A DNA stretch of 64,000 nucleotides from Amycolatopsis pithecellobii (lineage in GTDB: Bacteria > Actinomycetota > Actinomycetes > Mycobacteriales > Pseudonocardiaceae): positions 1 through 64,000 of the forward strand of contig NZ_WMBA01000046.1 of NCBI RefSeq assembly GCF_009707865.1, written 5' to 3'. Below the pieces are notes generated by a model. That model did not search any database and was not told the origin of the DNA. It saw nothing but the letters and a program-made list of their open reading frames with translations. Of this stretch, positions 27,046 to 35,973 are shown one piece after another (position 1 is the first letter of the stretch; each line of letters opens with the position of its first letter). The position numbers were made by a program, and so were the translations under genes.

Positions 27046-28080
27046 TCAGGTCATGTCGACGACGAACCGGTAGCGGACGTCGCCTCGTTCCAGCCGATCC
27101 AGAGCAGTGTTGATCGCGGTGGCGGGAACGAGCTCGATCTGGGCGGTAATGCTGTGTTTCGCGCTGAAGTCGAGCATGTCGCGGACCAGGCGAGTGCCCT
27201 CGCCGCTGCCTCCGGTCAGCCGCTTGGCGCCGTACAGCAGGCTCGTCGGCTCGACCCGCCAGTCCTCGGGTGGGATGCCGAGCGTGCACAGGGTGCCGTC
27301 GAGTTTGAGGGCGCGGAGGTAGCCGTTGATGTCGTGCGGCACGCCGACGGTGTCGAGGATCAGATCGCAGCGCCACTTCGCCGCGTCGAGGTGCGCGGAG
27401 TCGGTGGACAGGATCGTTTCGTCCGCACCCAGTTCGAGCGCCTCGGCCGCCTTGGCGGCCGAGGTGGTGAAGGCGATGACGTGGGCCCCCAGTGCGTGGG
27501 CGAACTTCACCCCGAGGTGGCCGAGACCGCCGATCCCCACGATGCCGACCGTCTTGCCCGGACCCGCCTGCCAGTGCCGCAACGGACCGAACATGGTGGC
27601 GCCCGCGCACAACAGCGGCGCCGCGCCGGCCGGGTCGAGTCCGGGCGGCAGGTGGTAGACGAACGCCTCGCGGGCGACGTACTCGCTGGAGAAACCGCCC
27701 TGGGTCAGGGTTCCGTCCACGCGGTCGATGCCGCCGTAGGTGACGGTCGGGTACGCGAAACACCAGTTCTCGCGGTGCTCGACGCAGGCGGGACAGGTCC
27801 CGCAGGAGTCCACAACGTTGCCGACGGCGACGCGGTCGCCTGCCTTGAAGCCAGTGACGGCCGTGCCTACGGTGGTGACGGTTCCGGTCATCTCGTGGCC
27901 GGGCACGAGCGGCATGGCCGCGGCATCGCCGTGGCGGACGGCGTGCAGGTCCGAGCCACAGATGCCGGTGTACTCGATCCGTACGGCGACGTCATCCTCA
28001 CGCAGGTCGCGGCGCGGAAAGGCCCACGGGGCCAGTGCCGCCCCGGGTTCGTTGACGGCCCAACCAGTGGTCTGTCGCAT
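27046..28080 (-). CDS. Zinc-dependent alcohol dehydrogenase (CAD-like, MDR superfamily)
   Basis: 344 residues. GICGSDLHAVRHGD and PLVPGHEMTGTV hold the catalytic zinc ligands, CGTCPACVEHRENWC the four structural-zinc cysteines, and VGIVGIGGLGHLGVKFAHAL the NADP-binding loop. The pattern is that of cinnamyl alcohol dehydrogenase/YahK-type aldehyde reductases. ATG at 28080 is 5 bases after the stop of the patatin gene, so they form one operon. Aldehyde reduction is the likely activity. Confidence 0.9.
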   Translation of the reverse strand: MRQTTGWAVNEPGAALAPWAFPRRDLREDDVAVRIEYTGICGSDLHAVRHGDAAAMPLVPGHEMTGTVTTVGTAVTGFKAGDRVAVGNVVDSCGTCPACVEHRENWCFAYPTVTYGGIDRVDGTLTQGGFSSEYVAREAFVYHLPPGLDPAGAAPLLCAGATMFGPLRHWQAGPGKTVGIVGIGGLGHLGVKFAHALGAHVIAFTTSAAKAAEALELGADETILSTDSAHLDAAKWRCDLILDTVGVPHDINGYLRALKLDGTLCTLGIPPEDWRVEPTSLLYGAKRLTGGSGEGTRLVRDMLDFSAKHSITAQIELVPATAINTALDRLERGDVRYRFVVDMT

Positions 28081-28085
28081 GCCGT

Positions 28086-28967
28086 TCACGCCGTCCACAT
28101 CTCGCTCACGCGCTGCGCCGCCCCCAGCGCCTGACGCAGACCTGCTTCGAAGGCGGGCTGGACGTTGGCGCGAACCATGTAGTTGCGCCCGCCGTCGGTG
28201 ACGTCCAGGAACTCCGGGCCGGGTTCGATCAGCTCGACCTGGCTACCGGCCGCGCGCCGCTCCTCGAGTTCCGCGGCCACCTGGGCGGCCATGGAGTCGG
28301 CCATCGGCCCGGCATCCGGTACCGGCGTGGTGACGGGAAGGCAGGACACGGCCAGGATGCGCCCGAACTCGCGCGCGAGTTCGGAATTGAGGTTGCTGTT
28401 GAGCCCACCGTCGAGGTAGCGCCGGCCATCGATGTCCACCGCCGGGAAGACCAGCGGTGCCGCGCAGCTGGACGCGACCGCCCGGAACAACGGGACGTTC
28501 GAACCGGACGCCCAGGCCTGGAAGGCGCCCGACGTGGCCTCGACGGCCGTGCAAACGAATCCGTCCGGCCACTTCTCGCCGAGGAACGAGAACTTCGGAC
28601 CGAAATCGGCCTCGGCGATGGTCTCGGCCTCAAGTGCGGCCTGGCCGATCCGCCGGCGCCCCGCCTCGGGTGAGTCCTCGGCGGCTGCCTGCGCCATGAT
28701 CTCGAACATCCGGCCGAATCGTTCCGGGGTCACGAACGACTCGACAGACGCCACTGCCTGATCCAGGATGCGCAGCAACTCCTGCGGATCTCCGCCCATG
28801 GTGAACGAGGCACCGGAGAGGGAACCCGCCGAGGTGCCGATCACCGTGTCGGCACCGGCGAGGTCGACCCCAGCCTCAGTCAGCCCACGCAGGAGCCCCG
28901 CCTGCCACGCGGCACCGAGAAGGCCACCCCCGCTGAGTACCACCGCACGTCGCGAACTATCGGTCAT
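28086..28967 (-). CDS. Patatin-like phospholipase family protein
   Basis: 293 residues. AVVLSGGGLLGAAWQAGLL is the oxyanion glycine loop, VIGTSAGSLSG holds the nucleophile Ser in GTSAG, and RRYLDGGLNSN the catalytic Asp in DGG. These define a Ser-Asp dyad acyl hydrolase. No signal peptide, so cytoplasmic. First gene of the patatin-ADH unit and divergent from a TetR regulator. A lipid or acyl ester would be cleaved and the product possibly handled by the ADH. Confidence 0.9.
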   Translation of the reverse strand: MTDSSRRAVVLSGGGLLGAAWQAGLLRGLTEAGVDLAGADTVIGTSAGSLSGASFTMGGDPQELLRILDQAVASVESFVTPERFGRMFEIMAQAAAEDSPEAGRRRIGQAALEAETIAEADFGPKFSFLGEKWPDGFVCTAVEATSGAFQAWASGSNVPLFRAVASSCAAPLVFPAVDIDGRRYLDGGLNSNLNSELAREFGRILAVSCLPVTTPVPDAGPMADSMAAQVAAELEERRAAGSQVELIEPGPEFLDVTDGGRNYMVRANVQPAFEAGLRQALGAAQRVSEMWTA

Positions 28968-28985
28968 GCTTTCCCTCCAATAAGA

Positions 28986-29021
28986 GACCAGTGTTTCGTA
29001 ATTTACATTATCGGACCAGTG
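28986..29021. promoter_or_regulatory. Direct repeat GACCAGTG in divergent promoter region
   Basis: GACCAGTG occurs at 28986-28993 and 29014-29021, 28 bases apart, in the AT-rich spacer between the patatin and TetR genes. Candidate TetR binding or promoter elements. Confidence 0.4.
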
Positions 29022-29062
29022 GGCTCTTAAGCAAAGGGGGGTGGGTCGATAACCTTGAGCAC

Positions 29063-29776
29063 ATGGAGGCCGGATTCCAACGTGCGCGCCGACCCGAGCA
29101 GGTCGCGGAGCGGCGAACCGCGATCCTCGCCGTCGCCAGGGATCTCCTCGCCCAGCGGCGCGTCACCGAGATCAGCCTCCGCGACCTCAGCGCCGAGGTG
29201 GGCCTCGCGAAGTCGAATGTGCTGCGCTACTTCGACAGCCGGGAGGGGATCTTCCTCGAACTGCTGAAGGTCGAGTGGTCCGCCTGGCTCGAAGCCCTCG
29301 AGGAACCGCCGCCGGCGCCGAACGGCGGCTCACCGGCTGACGGGCTGGTGCCGCCGCTCGCCGTCGCCGGCACGTTGGCCCGTTCGCTGGCCGACCGGCC
29401 CCTGCTGTGCGAACTCTTCAGCAGTCTCGGTGTGGTACTGGAGCAGAACATCTCCATCGAGTACGCCCTCGAGTTCAAGACCTGGTCGCGCGAGCTCCAG
29501 CTCAAGCTCCGGAGCTGGCTGATCGACCGCCTGTCCGGACTGGACGACCGATCGGCGCTGACCTTCGCCACGGCGGTCGTGATCCTCGCCGGTAGCCTCT
29601 GGCCCTTCGCGCGCCCCTCCGACAACCTCGTGGAAGCCGCTCGGCAGCTGGGTGAACAGGACAAGGAGTCCTTTGAGGAGTATCTCCGCATGAGCCTCAG
29701 CGCCCACCTCGTCGGCACCATGGTCCTCGCGGACTCCGCACAGGGTGAAAACTCGAGTCAGGTCAATCCGCCATGA
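29063..29776 (+). CDS. TetR/AcrR family transcriptional regulator
   Basis: 237 residues. RRTAILAVARDLLAQRRVTE and LSAEVGLAKSNVLRYFDSRE form the TetR DNA-binding domain. The C-terminal domain resembles TetR_C regulators of lipid genes (LRSWLIDRLSGLDDRSALTF). The ATG at 29063 starts the family-like sequence. Divergent from the patatin-ADH operon, which it probably represses. Confidence 0.9.
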   Translation: MEAGFQRARRPEQVAERRTAILAVARDLLAQRRVTEISLRDLSAEVGLAKSNVLRYFDSREGIFLELLKVEWSAWLEALEEPPPAPNGGSPADGLVPPLAVAGTLARSLADRPLLCELFSSLGVVLEQNISIEYALEFKTWSRELQLKLRSWLIDRLSGLDDRSALTFATAVVILAGSLWPFARPSDNLVEAARQLGEQDKESFEEYLRMSLSAHLVGTMVLADSAQGENSSQVNPP

Positions 29777-29960
29777 CCATCGCATCGTCCTCGGTGTGCC
29801 GGCGGGTCGGGCTCTGCCACCGCCGCTCGACGATCGCGATCGCCAGCGTCAGCACGACATCGCGTAACAGCACGCCCAGCCCGATCGTGCCGAGCGACAG
29901 GTCGTCCGCCACGGTAGCGCCAGCAGCAGCACGACCACCGGCAACTTTGCGCAGGTTCAC
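29763..29960 (-). CDS. Small hydrophobic ORF, unrecognised
   Basis: 65 codons with one hydrophobic stretch (LGTIGLGVLLRDVVLTLAIA) and a basic Arg-rich segment after it. It overlaps the end of an SDR remnant by four bases and converges on the TetR gene, overlapping its 3' end. It could be a fragment of a larger lost membrane protein or a small membrane protein. No family recognised. Confidence 0.25.
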   Translation of the reverse strand: MNLRKVAGGRAAAGATVADDLSLGTIGLGVLLRDVVLTLAIAIVERRWQSPTRRHTEDDAMVMAD

Positions 29961-30150
29961 CAGGGGAGGATCCCGGACCGGTCGATGAACTGTCCGGTCG
30001 GCCCGTCCGGGCCGATCGTCGCAAGGGCGACGATGGACCTGGCACCCTCGGCGACGGTGTGCCCGAGGCCGCCCGGATGAGGGAGTTGAGCCCCGCTTTC
30101 GCGGCGCTGTACGCCACGCTTCCGATATGCGGCAGGAATCCCGCGCCCAC
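29957..30150 (-). pseudogene. SDR family remnant
   Basis: GSVAYSAAKAGLNSLIRAA contains the YxxxK catalytic pair of an SDR. After a frameshift near 30060 the sense continues as TVAEGARSIVALATIGPDGP and ends with DRSGILPW, the typical C terminus of carbonyl-reductase-like SDRs. About 100 residues between are missing and the Rossmann half is absent. Confidence 0.65.
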
Positions 30151-30239
30151 GCTCGGCGAAAGCGACTTCCTGCAGACCTACGTCGCCTCCCAACCTGAGT
30201 GGCGCATCACTCTTCGCAGCAGCGACGACAGCAGCCCGA

Positions 30240-30440
30240 TCCGGCGACATCGACGTGCTCGTCGTCAAGCACATGTACAGCCTGTCCCGCACAACTCGGC
30301 AACTCGCCGACTTGCTCGACGAGTTGACGTCGCTAGGTGTGCGGTTGGTCTCGGCCGCGGATCCCGGCCTCGATACCGGGTCCCCGTTCGGCCTCTTTCT
30401 CGTACGCGTGGTGAGTGCCGTTGCCGAGATCGAGTACACG
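30240..30440 (+). pseudogene. Serine recombinase catalytic-domain fragment 1
   Basis: GDIDVLVVKHMYSLSRTTRQ followed by LADLLDELTSLGVRLVSA and LFLVRVVSAVAEIE is the middle of a resolvase catalytic domain. In intact enzymes the second residue group reads D-RLSR; the Asp/Arg of that motif is already altered (HMYSLSR). Neither the catalytic Ser region nor the C-terminal part is attached. Confidence 0.7.
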
Positions 30441-30492
30441 GGCGCGCTCGCAGACCGGCGTGATCGCCTCCGTCACAAGACAGCGAGGTGTC

Positions 30493-31337
30493 ATGAACAA
30501 CGCCTATGCCCAACCGGAAAACGAACTACAGCAGGGCAGCCCTGTCCGCGCCAAGCGGCGGTCGGAAGCTCCTGAGCCCGACGACCGCGTAGTGATCTAC
30601 CGGCGTGCGTCCTCGCCGGGACGGCGCGAGACCGAGTCCAGCGCGAGGCATGCCTGAACATGGCCAAGGAACTTGGCTTCTCGCTCATCGACCCGTATGT
30701 CGACCTGTACTTCTTCTGCCGCGGCCGGCAAAAGGGGCTGTGCCAAGCACCCCACATCAACGTCACGCTCGTCGAAGACGCGGTCGAGCGCCACTACGCC
30801 ACGATTCGCTTCAGCCAGCCGTTCATCACAGAAATGCGCGACCAGGTCGATGCTGTGCTCGGCGAACAGGAAAAATCCGCACGCCTGCTGCGCAAGCAGA
30901 TCACCGCACAACTCAAAGAACTCGACACAAACGAGGAAAACTTGATCGACCTCGCAGCAGACAGCACCCTCCCGCGGGCCAAGGTCAAGGAAAAGCTACT
31001 CGACATCCCACGCAAGCGCCGCCTGGAGGCTCGCCTGGACACAGCCAACGCCGACCTCACCGACAGCGCCCAACTCATCAACGCCAGCCTTGCCCTGCTC
31101 GCACAGCCCGACAAACTGTACCGACGTTGCAACGACCAGCAACGGCGTCTACTCAACCAAGCGATCTTCCACGCCCTCTACAGCGAAGACAGCGGACCGC
31201 AGCAACCAGCGCAGAGGACACAAACAAAAGGACCACCCGCAATGCAGGTGGTCCTTGCACGCCGTCAGGCGTCGCAGTCCTACTCCGTGGCCTTCATTCA
31301 GGCACTTGTTCTCGTAAGACCTCTAGGGTGGAGCTGA
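30493..31337 (+). pseudogene. Large serine recombinase, internally deleted and frameshifted
   Basis: The ATG at 30493 leads into DDRVVIYRRASSPGR, the N-terminal strand of a serine recombinase, where the catalytic Ser would be in YRR-SS. The frame breaks near 30650 and continues as ACLNMAKELGFSLIDPYVD, then jumps to YFFCRGRQKGLCQAPHINVT, part of the zinc-ribbon domain. A coiled-coil segment follows (QEKSARLLRKQITAQLKELD onward). The reading frame ends inside the tRNA-Ala 3' end, consistent with an integrase that used this tRNA as its attachment site. Confidence 0.75.
31221..31256 (-). terminator. Rho-independent terminator of the tRNA-Ala transcript
   Basis: Stem AAGGACCACC (31228-31237) and GGTGGTCCTT (31247-31256), loop of nine bases. 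On the minus strand the hairpin is followed by TTTTGTTTGTGT. It lies 73 bases after the 3' end of the minus-strand tRNA-Ala and overlaps the recombinase remnant. Confidence 0.8.
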
Positions 31338-31401
31338 GGGGAATCGAACCCCTGACCTTCTCGATGCGAACGAGACGCGCTACCAACTGCGCTACAGCCC
31401 C
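31329..31401 (-). tRNA. tRNA-Ala (anticodon CGC)
   Basis: Minus strand begins GGGGCTGTAGCGCAGTTGG and folds into a full cloverleaf: the acceptor stem GGGGCTG pairs with CAGCTCC (one G-T), anticodon stem TCTCG/CGAGA encloses loop TTCGCAT with anticodon CGC (reads GCG, alanine), and the T arm has GGTTCGATTCC. 73 bases including discriminator A; CCA is not encoded. A decayed serine recombinase abuts its 3' end. Confidence 0.95.
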
Positions 31402-31454
31402 TCGGTGAAGCTTGGAAAGCATAGCAACCGCCCGGCGGCGGGCAGCGAGGGGGG

Positions 31455-32231
31455 TTACTCGCCGACCGCCCGCCGGAAGGGGAGTTGGCCTGGGTCGTCC
31501 AGTTCATGGAACGCCGGGTCCTCGTCGTCCACGTCAACGACGACCGCCTGGCTGCGGAGCTGGGACGTGGGTGACGACCGGCGCTCGATGCTGACCAGTT
31601 CACGCCGCGGCTCTTCCGGTGGCTCCTCGCGCTCTTCCCTTGGCGCACGGCGCGGCATGGGACGGCGGCGTGCCCGGGCCAGCCGCGCCAGGCGCCGCTG
31701 CCGGATCTCGTCCTCGATCCGGACCTGCCGCCGCAGGTACGCGAGGTACCCGACGAGCGCGATGTCGACCACACCGTGGACCGACCACAGCATTCCCGAG
31801 ACGAAACCCGCGGCAACAGCCGTCACCACGGCGAGCAACAGCAGCGCCACCACGACACGCTGCCGCACCGCGTACCTGGCGCGAGCTGCAATTTCCGCCG
31901 CTTCCGGGTCGAATCCGCCGCGGCCAGGCCTATAACGACGGCCTTCATCAGCCTCGGTGAAATCCCCGCGCGAGCGGTATGTCTCTTCGGAATCAGCCTC
32001 GGCGCGAGCCTGTCGGTACTCGCGCTCGTCCTCCTCAGGCTCCTCCGGTTCGGGATCGGCGACGTCCGGCGAGGTGTCAGCCTCATCCGTGCCGCTGCCG
32101 CTCCGAACGACACGCGCTGCGAGGGCGGCGTCCGTCGTCTGAACCACAGCCTGACGCTTCCGCGCGACCATGGGCACGAGCACGACTAGCCACGCCGCCG
32201 CAAGGGCAACAATGATCAGCGAGCTGGGCAT
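31455..32231 (-). CDS. sepX: Divisome membrane protein SepX/GlpR
   Basis: 258 residues. A membrane segment at residues 4-23 (LIIVALAAAWLVVLVPMVAR) is followed by an acidic linker (EPEEPEEDEREYRQA) and a second hydrophobic region near 125-165 (VVVALLLLAVVTAVAAGFVS). The C terminus is Arg/Glu-rich and ends in a conserved DEDPAFHELDD block. This is the SepX protein of Streptomyces and GlpR of Corynebacterium, a membrane partner of the gephyrin-like Glp and of the FtsZ divisome. The glp gene lies two genes upstream, as in M. tuberculosis Rv0994-Rv0996. Confidence 0.85.
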   Translation of the reverse strand: MPSSLIIVALAAAWLVVLVPMVARKRQAVVQTTDAALAARVVRSGSGTDEADTSPDVADPEPEEPEEDEREYRQARAEADSEETYRSRGDFTEADEGRRYRPGRGGFDPEAAEIAARARYAVRQRVVVALLLLAVVTAVAAGFVSGMLWSVHGVVDIALVGYLAYLRRQVRIEDEIRQRRLARLARARRRPMPRRAPREEREEPPEEPRRELVSIERRSSPTSQLRSQAVVVDVDDEDPAFHELDDPGQLPFRRAVGE

Positions 32232-32374
32232 CTCCCTCTGTCACCTCCCCCGACTCCTGCTACATACCGTCACGCTAGTCACAGGAGTAACAGATTGTGG
32301 GGAGCCACGCCGCTGCGGCGGCGAAAAGTAGCCACCGGATCCGGTGAAACGGAGCCGATGTGGTAACGCCGATC

Positions 32375-33034
32375 TCACACGCGTTCGGCGCGTCCCTCCT
32401 GGACGAGCCGCGCAACGAGCCCGGGCCCGGTCTCCTCGGCGGTGATGGCGAAGCACAGATGGTCCCGCCAATCTCCGGCGACATCGAGATATCGCTGGAA
32501 AAGGCCTTCTTGACGAAAGCCGGTCTTGGTGAGTACCCGGATACTCGGCTCGTTCTCCGGGCGCACGGTCGCCTCGATCCGGTGCAGCCCGGCCGGGCCG
32601 AACGCGTGGTCCACAAGCAGGGACACCGCAGCCGTCGCGACGCCGCCGTCGACCGACGTCGACGACACCCAGTAGCCGATCCAAGCGGAGCGGAGTGAGG
32701 CCCGGATCACGTTACCGAGCGTGATTTGGCCGGCGTAGTCGCCGTCGGCCGTGATCACAAACGGCAGGGATTGGCCCCGCCGCGCCAGCCCGCGCAACGC
32801 CATCCACTGCGGCGGCCACGACCAGAACCCGTTGCGATCGGCCCACGAGCCGGGCGCCGTTGGCTCCCACCGCTCGAGATGTTGCTGGTCCCGCTGCCGG
32901 ATCTGGGACCAGTCCCCCGCGTCCCGCAGCCGGATCGGCCGTAGCGCGACCACGCCTGCCCGCACCTTGAGCGGCCCGAGTCGCGCCGGCCAGCCGGGAT
33001 GCCGGGCTTCGAGGTCGTAAGTCCCTGCCTGCAC
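32375..33034 (-). CDS. GNAT family N-acetyltransferase (RimJ/RimL type)
   Basis: 219 residues. HPGWPARLGPLKVRAGVVAL and LRPIRLRDAGDWSQIRQRD are the usual start of actinobacterial RimJ-like proteins; WIGYWVSSTSVDGGVATAAV and ENEPSIRVLTKTGFRQEGLF carry the acetyl-CoA-binding and C-terminal motifs. Likely acetylates protein N termini or a small amine. GTG start at 33034. Sits between glp and sepX; the same gene order occurs in mycobacteria. Confidence 0.87.
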   Translation of the reverse strand: MQAGTYDLEARHPGWPARLGPLKVRAGVVALRPIRLRDAGDWSQIRQRDQQHLERWEPTAPGSWADRNGFWSWPPQWMALRGLARRGQSLPFVITADGDYAGQITLGNVIRASLRSAWIGYWVSSTSVDGGVATAAVSLLVDHAFGPAGLHRIEATVRPENEPSIRVLTKTGFRQEGLFQRYLDVAGDWRDHLCFAITAEETGPGLVARLVQEGRAERV

Positions 33035-33049
33035 CGGCGTATTTAACCG

Positions 33050-34318
33050 TTACACCCGTTGCGCGAGGAAGGTCACCCGTACCTGTTCTCCCGCGGGCAC
33101 CTCGGTGAGATCCTCGTCCACGTTGATCAGACAGTTGGCCTCGGCGAGCGAAGCCAGCAGATGCGCGCCGGACGTACCGAGCGGCTGCACCAGGTACTCG
33201 CTGGTGCTCTCGTCGCGCAGCAGCTGCCCGCGCAGGAAACCCCGGCGTCCCTTGGCGGACGTGAGCGGTGAAAGCAGCCGCGCGCTCACCACGCGGCGAT
33301 GGGGATTTCGCGTGCCCCGAGCTGCTCTGATCAATGGGCGGATGAGCACCTCGAACACGACGAGCGCACTCATCGGGTTGGCGGGCAACAGAAAAGTCGG
33401 CACCGAGTCCGGACCGAGACGTCCGAAACCCTGGGCGGATCCCGGGTGCATCGCCACGCGGGTCATGTCGACGTGCCCGAGATCGGACAGCGCGGCGTGT
33501 ACCTCGTCGCCCGAGTTGCCGCCGGCACCACCGGCGACCACGACGACCTCGGACATCAACAGCCGGCCCTCGACCACTTCCCGCAGGCGCTTCGGCTCGC
33601 TCGACACGATCCCGACGCGGCTGACCTCCGCGCCCGCGTCACGCGCGGCCGCCGCCAGCGCATAGGAGTTCACGTCGTACACCTGGCCCACAGAGGGCGT
33701 GCGATCGATGTCGACCAGCTCATCGCCGACGGACACGATCGACACCCGCGGCCGCGGGTAGACCAGCACCTTGGACCTGCCGACCGCGGCGAGGAGCCCC
33801 ACCTGTGCCGAGCCGATCGTGTCGCCCTGGCGGACCGCGACGTCGCCGATCTGCACGTCCTCCCCGGTGCGGCGGACATATCCGGCCGACGGCACCGAGC
33901 GGTGCACCGTGACGTTGGCCGGATGCCCATCGGTGAACGCGGTCGGCACGACGGCGTCGGCCAGTGTCGGCAGCGGCGCGCCGGTCACGACGCGGACAGC
34001 CTGGCCAGGCTGCAACCGACGCGGCTGACGTGAGCCGGCCGGAATCTCACCGACCACGGGTAGCTGCACCGGCTCGTCCTCGACCGGGCGCACATCCACG
34101 CTACGCACCGCATACCCATCCACGGCAGCCTGGTCGAAACCGGGCAGGGCGTGTTCCGCGACGACCTCTTCGGCGCAGAGCAACCCCTGCGCCTCGGAGA
34201 TCGCGACGCGCACCGGACGCGGGCGCACTGCCGAGTCCAGCACGAGCGCGATCTGCTCGTCGACGGGACGGAACTCCTGATCAGCGGGCTCGGGCGGCTC
34301 CGGGATGGGAGGGGTCAT
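33050..34318 (-). CDS. glp: Gephyrin-like molybdotransferase Glp (MoeA family)
   Basis: 422 residues with the MoeA domain order. ALPGFDQAAVDGYAVRSVDV is the hallmark N-terminal motif (normally PPFDNSAMDGYA). RPRVSIVSVGDELVDIDRTP is the MPT-binding start and VVAGGAGGNSGDEVHAALSD stands where the TGG-S-G-D loop lies; the C-terminal beta domain follows. It would insert molybdate into molybdopterin, but in Corynebacterium the homologue Glp also bridges FtsZ and GlpR in cell division (published work). ATG overlaps the galU stop (TGATG). The sepX neighbour supports the divisome variant. Confidence 0.85.
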   Translation of the reverse strand: MTPPIPEPPEPADQEFRPVDEQIALVLDSAVRPRPVRVAISEAQGLLCAEEVVAEHALPGFDQAAVDGYAVRSVDVRPVEDEPVQLPVVGEIPAGSRQPRRLQPGQAVRVVTGAPLPTLADAVVPTAFTDGHPANVTVHRSVPSAGYVRRTGEDVQIGDVAVRQGDTIGSAQVGLLAAVGRSKVLVYPRPRVSIVSVGDELVDIDRTPSVGQVYDVNSYALAAAARDAGAEVSRVGIVSSEPKRLREVVEGRLLMSEVVVVAGGAGGNSGDEVHAALSDLGHVDMTRVAMHPGSAQGFGRLGPDSVPTFLLPANPMSALVVFEVLIRPLIRAARGTRNPHRRVVSARLLSPLTSAKGRRGFLRGQLLRDESTSEYLVQPLGTSGAHLLASLAEANCLINVDEDLTEVPAGEQVRVTFLAQRV

Positions 34319-35220
34319 CAGCCTTCGTTCTCGATTCGCTCGGCGAGCCAGGTGCGCAGCGACGGGCCGTAGTCGGGATGGTCGAGCGCGAAGTCCACCG
34401 CGGCCCGCAGGAACCCGCCGGGGGTGCCCAGGTCATGCCGACCGCCCCGGTGCACCACGATATGTACCGGGTGCCCCTCTTCGATCAGCAGTGCCACCGC
34501 GTCGGTGAGCTGGAGTTCGCCGCCCGAACCGGGCTTGATCCGCCGCAACGCGTCGAAGATCGCCCGGTCAAGGAGATAACGGCCGGCCGCCGCGTAGGTC
34601 GAAGGCGCGTCTTCGGGCTTCGGCTTCTCCACCATTCCGTGCACACGCTTGACGTCTTCGTCCTCCGTCTCGGTGACGTCAAACACGCCATAGGGTGAGA
34701 TCTGCTCCTTCGGGATATCGAACGCGCAGAGCACGCTGCCCCCGTGTTTCCCCCGGACCTCCGCCATTCGCTCGAGGACGCCTGTCGGCAACACGAGATC
34801 GTCGGGCAGCAGGACCGCGACGGCACGGTCCTCATCGGTCAGGTTCGGCTCCGCTTGCGCGACGGCATGTCCGAGGCCGAGCGCCTCTTCCTGGATCGCG
34901 ACCTCGACGTCGAGCAGCCCCGGCCCCCGGCGCACCTTTTCCAGCAACGCGGTCTTGCCCTTGCGTTCGAGGTTGTCCTCGAGCTCCGGCGCGGACCGGA
35001 AGTAGTTGACGACCGCTTCCTTGCCGGGCGAGGTCACGATCACCAGACGTTTCGCACCGGCCTGCGCCGCTTCCGCGGCGACCATCTCGATGCCCGGCGT
35101 GTCGACCACCGGCAGCAGCTCTTTGGGGACCGATTTCGTCGCAGGTAGGAAGCGTGTCCCGAGCCCTGCGGCGGGGACGATCGCGGTGCGGAAGGAACTG
35201 TCGTGGAAGGCGCCCGTCAT
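34318..35220 (-). CDS. galU: UTP-glucose-1-phosphate uridylyltransferase
   Basis: 300 residues. PAAGLGTRFLPATKSVPKEL is the nucleotide-binding loop with the catalytic Arg and Lys, VLLPDDLVLP the metal/UTP site, and GMVEKPKPEDAP the glucose-1-phosphate lysine region. Makes UDP-glucose for cell wall and trehalose. First gene of a four-gene minus-strand unit (galU, glp, GNAT, sepX) and divergent from the folate cyclo-ligase gene. Confidence 0.96.
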   Translation of the reverse strand: MTGAFHDSSFRTAIVPAAGLGTRFLPATKSVPKELLPVVDTPGIEMVAAEAAQAGAKRLVIVTSPGKEAVVNYFRSAPELEDNLERKGKTALLEKVRRGPGLLDVEVAIQEEALGLGHAVAQAEPNLTDEDRAVAVLLPDDLVLPTGVLERMAEVRGKHGGSVLCAFDIPKEQISPYGVFDVTETEDEDVKRVHGMVEKPKPEDAPSTYAAAGRYLLDRAIFDALRRIKPGSGGELQLTDAVALLIEEGHPVHIVVHRGGRHDLGTPGGFLRAAVDFALDHPDYGPSLRTWLAERIENEG

Positions 35221-35244
35221 GGAGGTAAAGCCTAACCTGCAGAT

Positions 35245-35841
35245 ATGGGTGACGGGCGGAATGGCGAGCTGGGCAAGACGGAGTGGCGGGCCCGGTTGAA
35301 GGCCGCTCGCCGGGACCTTTCCCAGGCCGAGCGCGTGTCGGAGGCCAGCGCGCTGGTCAACTCGGTCGCCTCGATGTCCTTGCCGGACACCGTGTGTTGC
35401 TACGTCCCCTTCGGCACCGAGCCGGGTTCATTCGCGTGGCTCGACGTCATCCGCAGCACGGGTGCACGCGTGCTGCTACCGGTGATCCCAGCAGGCGCCG
35501 CCGCACTCGACTGGGCGGAATACACCGGTCCGCAAACGCTTTCACCAGGCCGCGTCCGGGGAATTCTTGAGCCTTCCGGCCCCCGGCTCGGGCCGGCGGC
35601 GTTGCGCGACGCCGGCCTCGTGCTGGTGCCCGCACTGGCCGTCGACCGCAGCGGCGCACGCCTCGGTCGCGGCGCGGGGCACTACGACCGTTCCCTGGTG
35701 CATGCCGCCGACGACGCGGCTCTCATCGCGGTGGTCCGGGACACGGAACTCGTCGAGCGGCTGCCCGCCGAAGCGCATGATATCCGGATGACGGGGGCCC
35801 TGACTCCGCGGCAGGGGCTAGTTCCGCTGCCGATTCCGTGA
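35245..35841 (+). CDS. 5-formyltetrahydrofolate cyclo-ligase
   Basis: 198 residues. KTEWRARLKAARRDLSQAER is the ATP/folate N-terminal helix, TVCCYVPFGTEPGSFAW the folate site, and ARLGRGAGHYDRSLVHA the diagnostic GRGxGxYDR motif. Converts 5-formyl-THF to methenyl-THF with ATP. Equivalent to Rv0992c, next to galU in mycobacteria. It may also add to one-carbon folate recycling for the O-demethylase operon, but nothing here shows that. Confidence 0.92.
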   Translation: MGDGRNGELGKTEWRARLKAARRDLSQAERVSEASALVNSVASMSLPDTVCCYVPFGTEPGSFAWLDVIRSTGARVLLPVIPAGAAALDWAEYTGPQTLSPGRVRGILEPSGPRLGPAALRDAGLVLVPALAVDRSGARLGRGAGHYDRSLVHAADDAALIAVVRDTELVERLPAEAHDIRMTGALTPRQGLVPLPIP

Positions 35842-35973
35842 CTGGTGAGCAATATCTCACGCCGTTCGGATCGTCGATGCGGCGACGGAGCAAACAAGCA
35901 GGCCATCGACACCGGGGGCGCGGCTGATCACCGAGGGACGCGGGGTCTCGGTTCGAGTCTGTGAAAACCCCGT

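Noticed and set aside
31200-31340. Second tRNA or tmRNA near tRNA-Ala
   Set aside because: The only strong structure there is the 10-bp terminator hairpin; no cloverleaf could be formed.
30605-31408. 267-codon + strand frame reaching the tRNA
   Set aside because: Arg/Pro/Thr-rich overlap frame of the recombinase remnant. The frame at 30660-31337 carries the zinc-ribbon and coiled-coil features instead.
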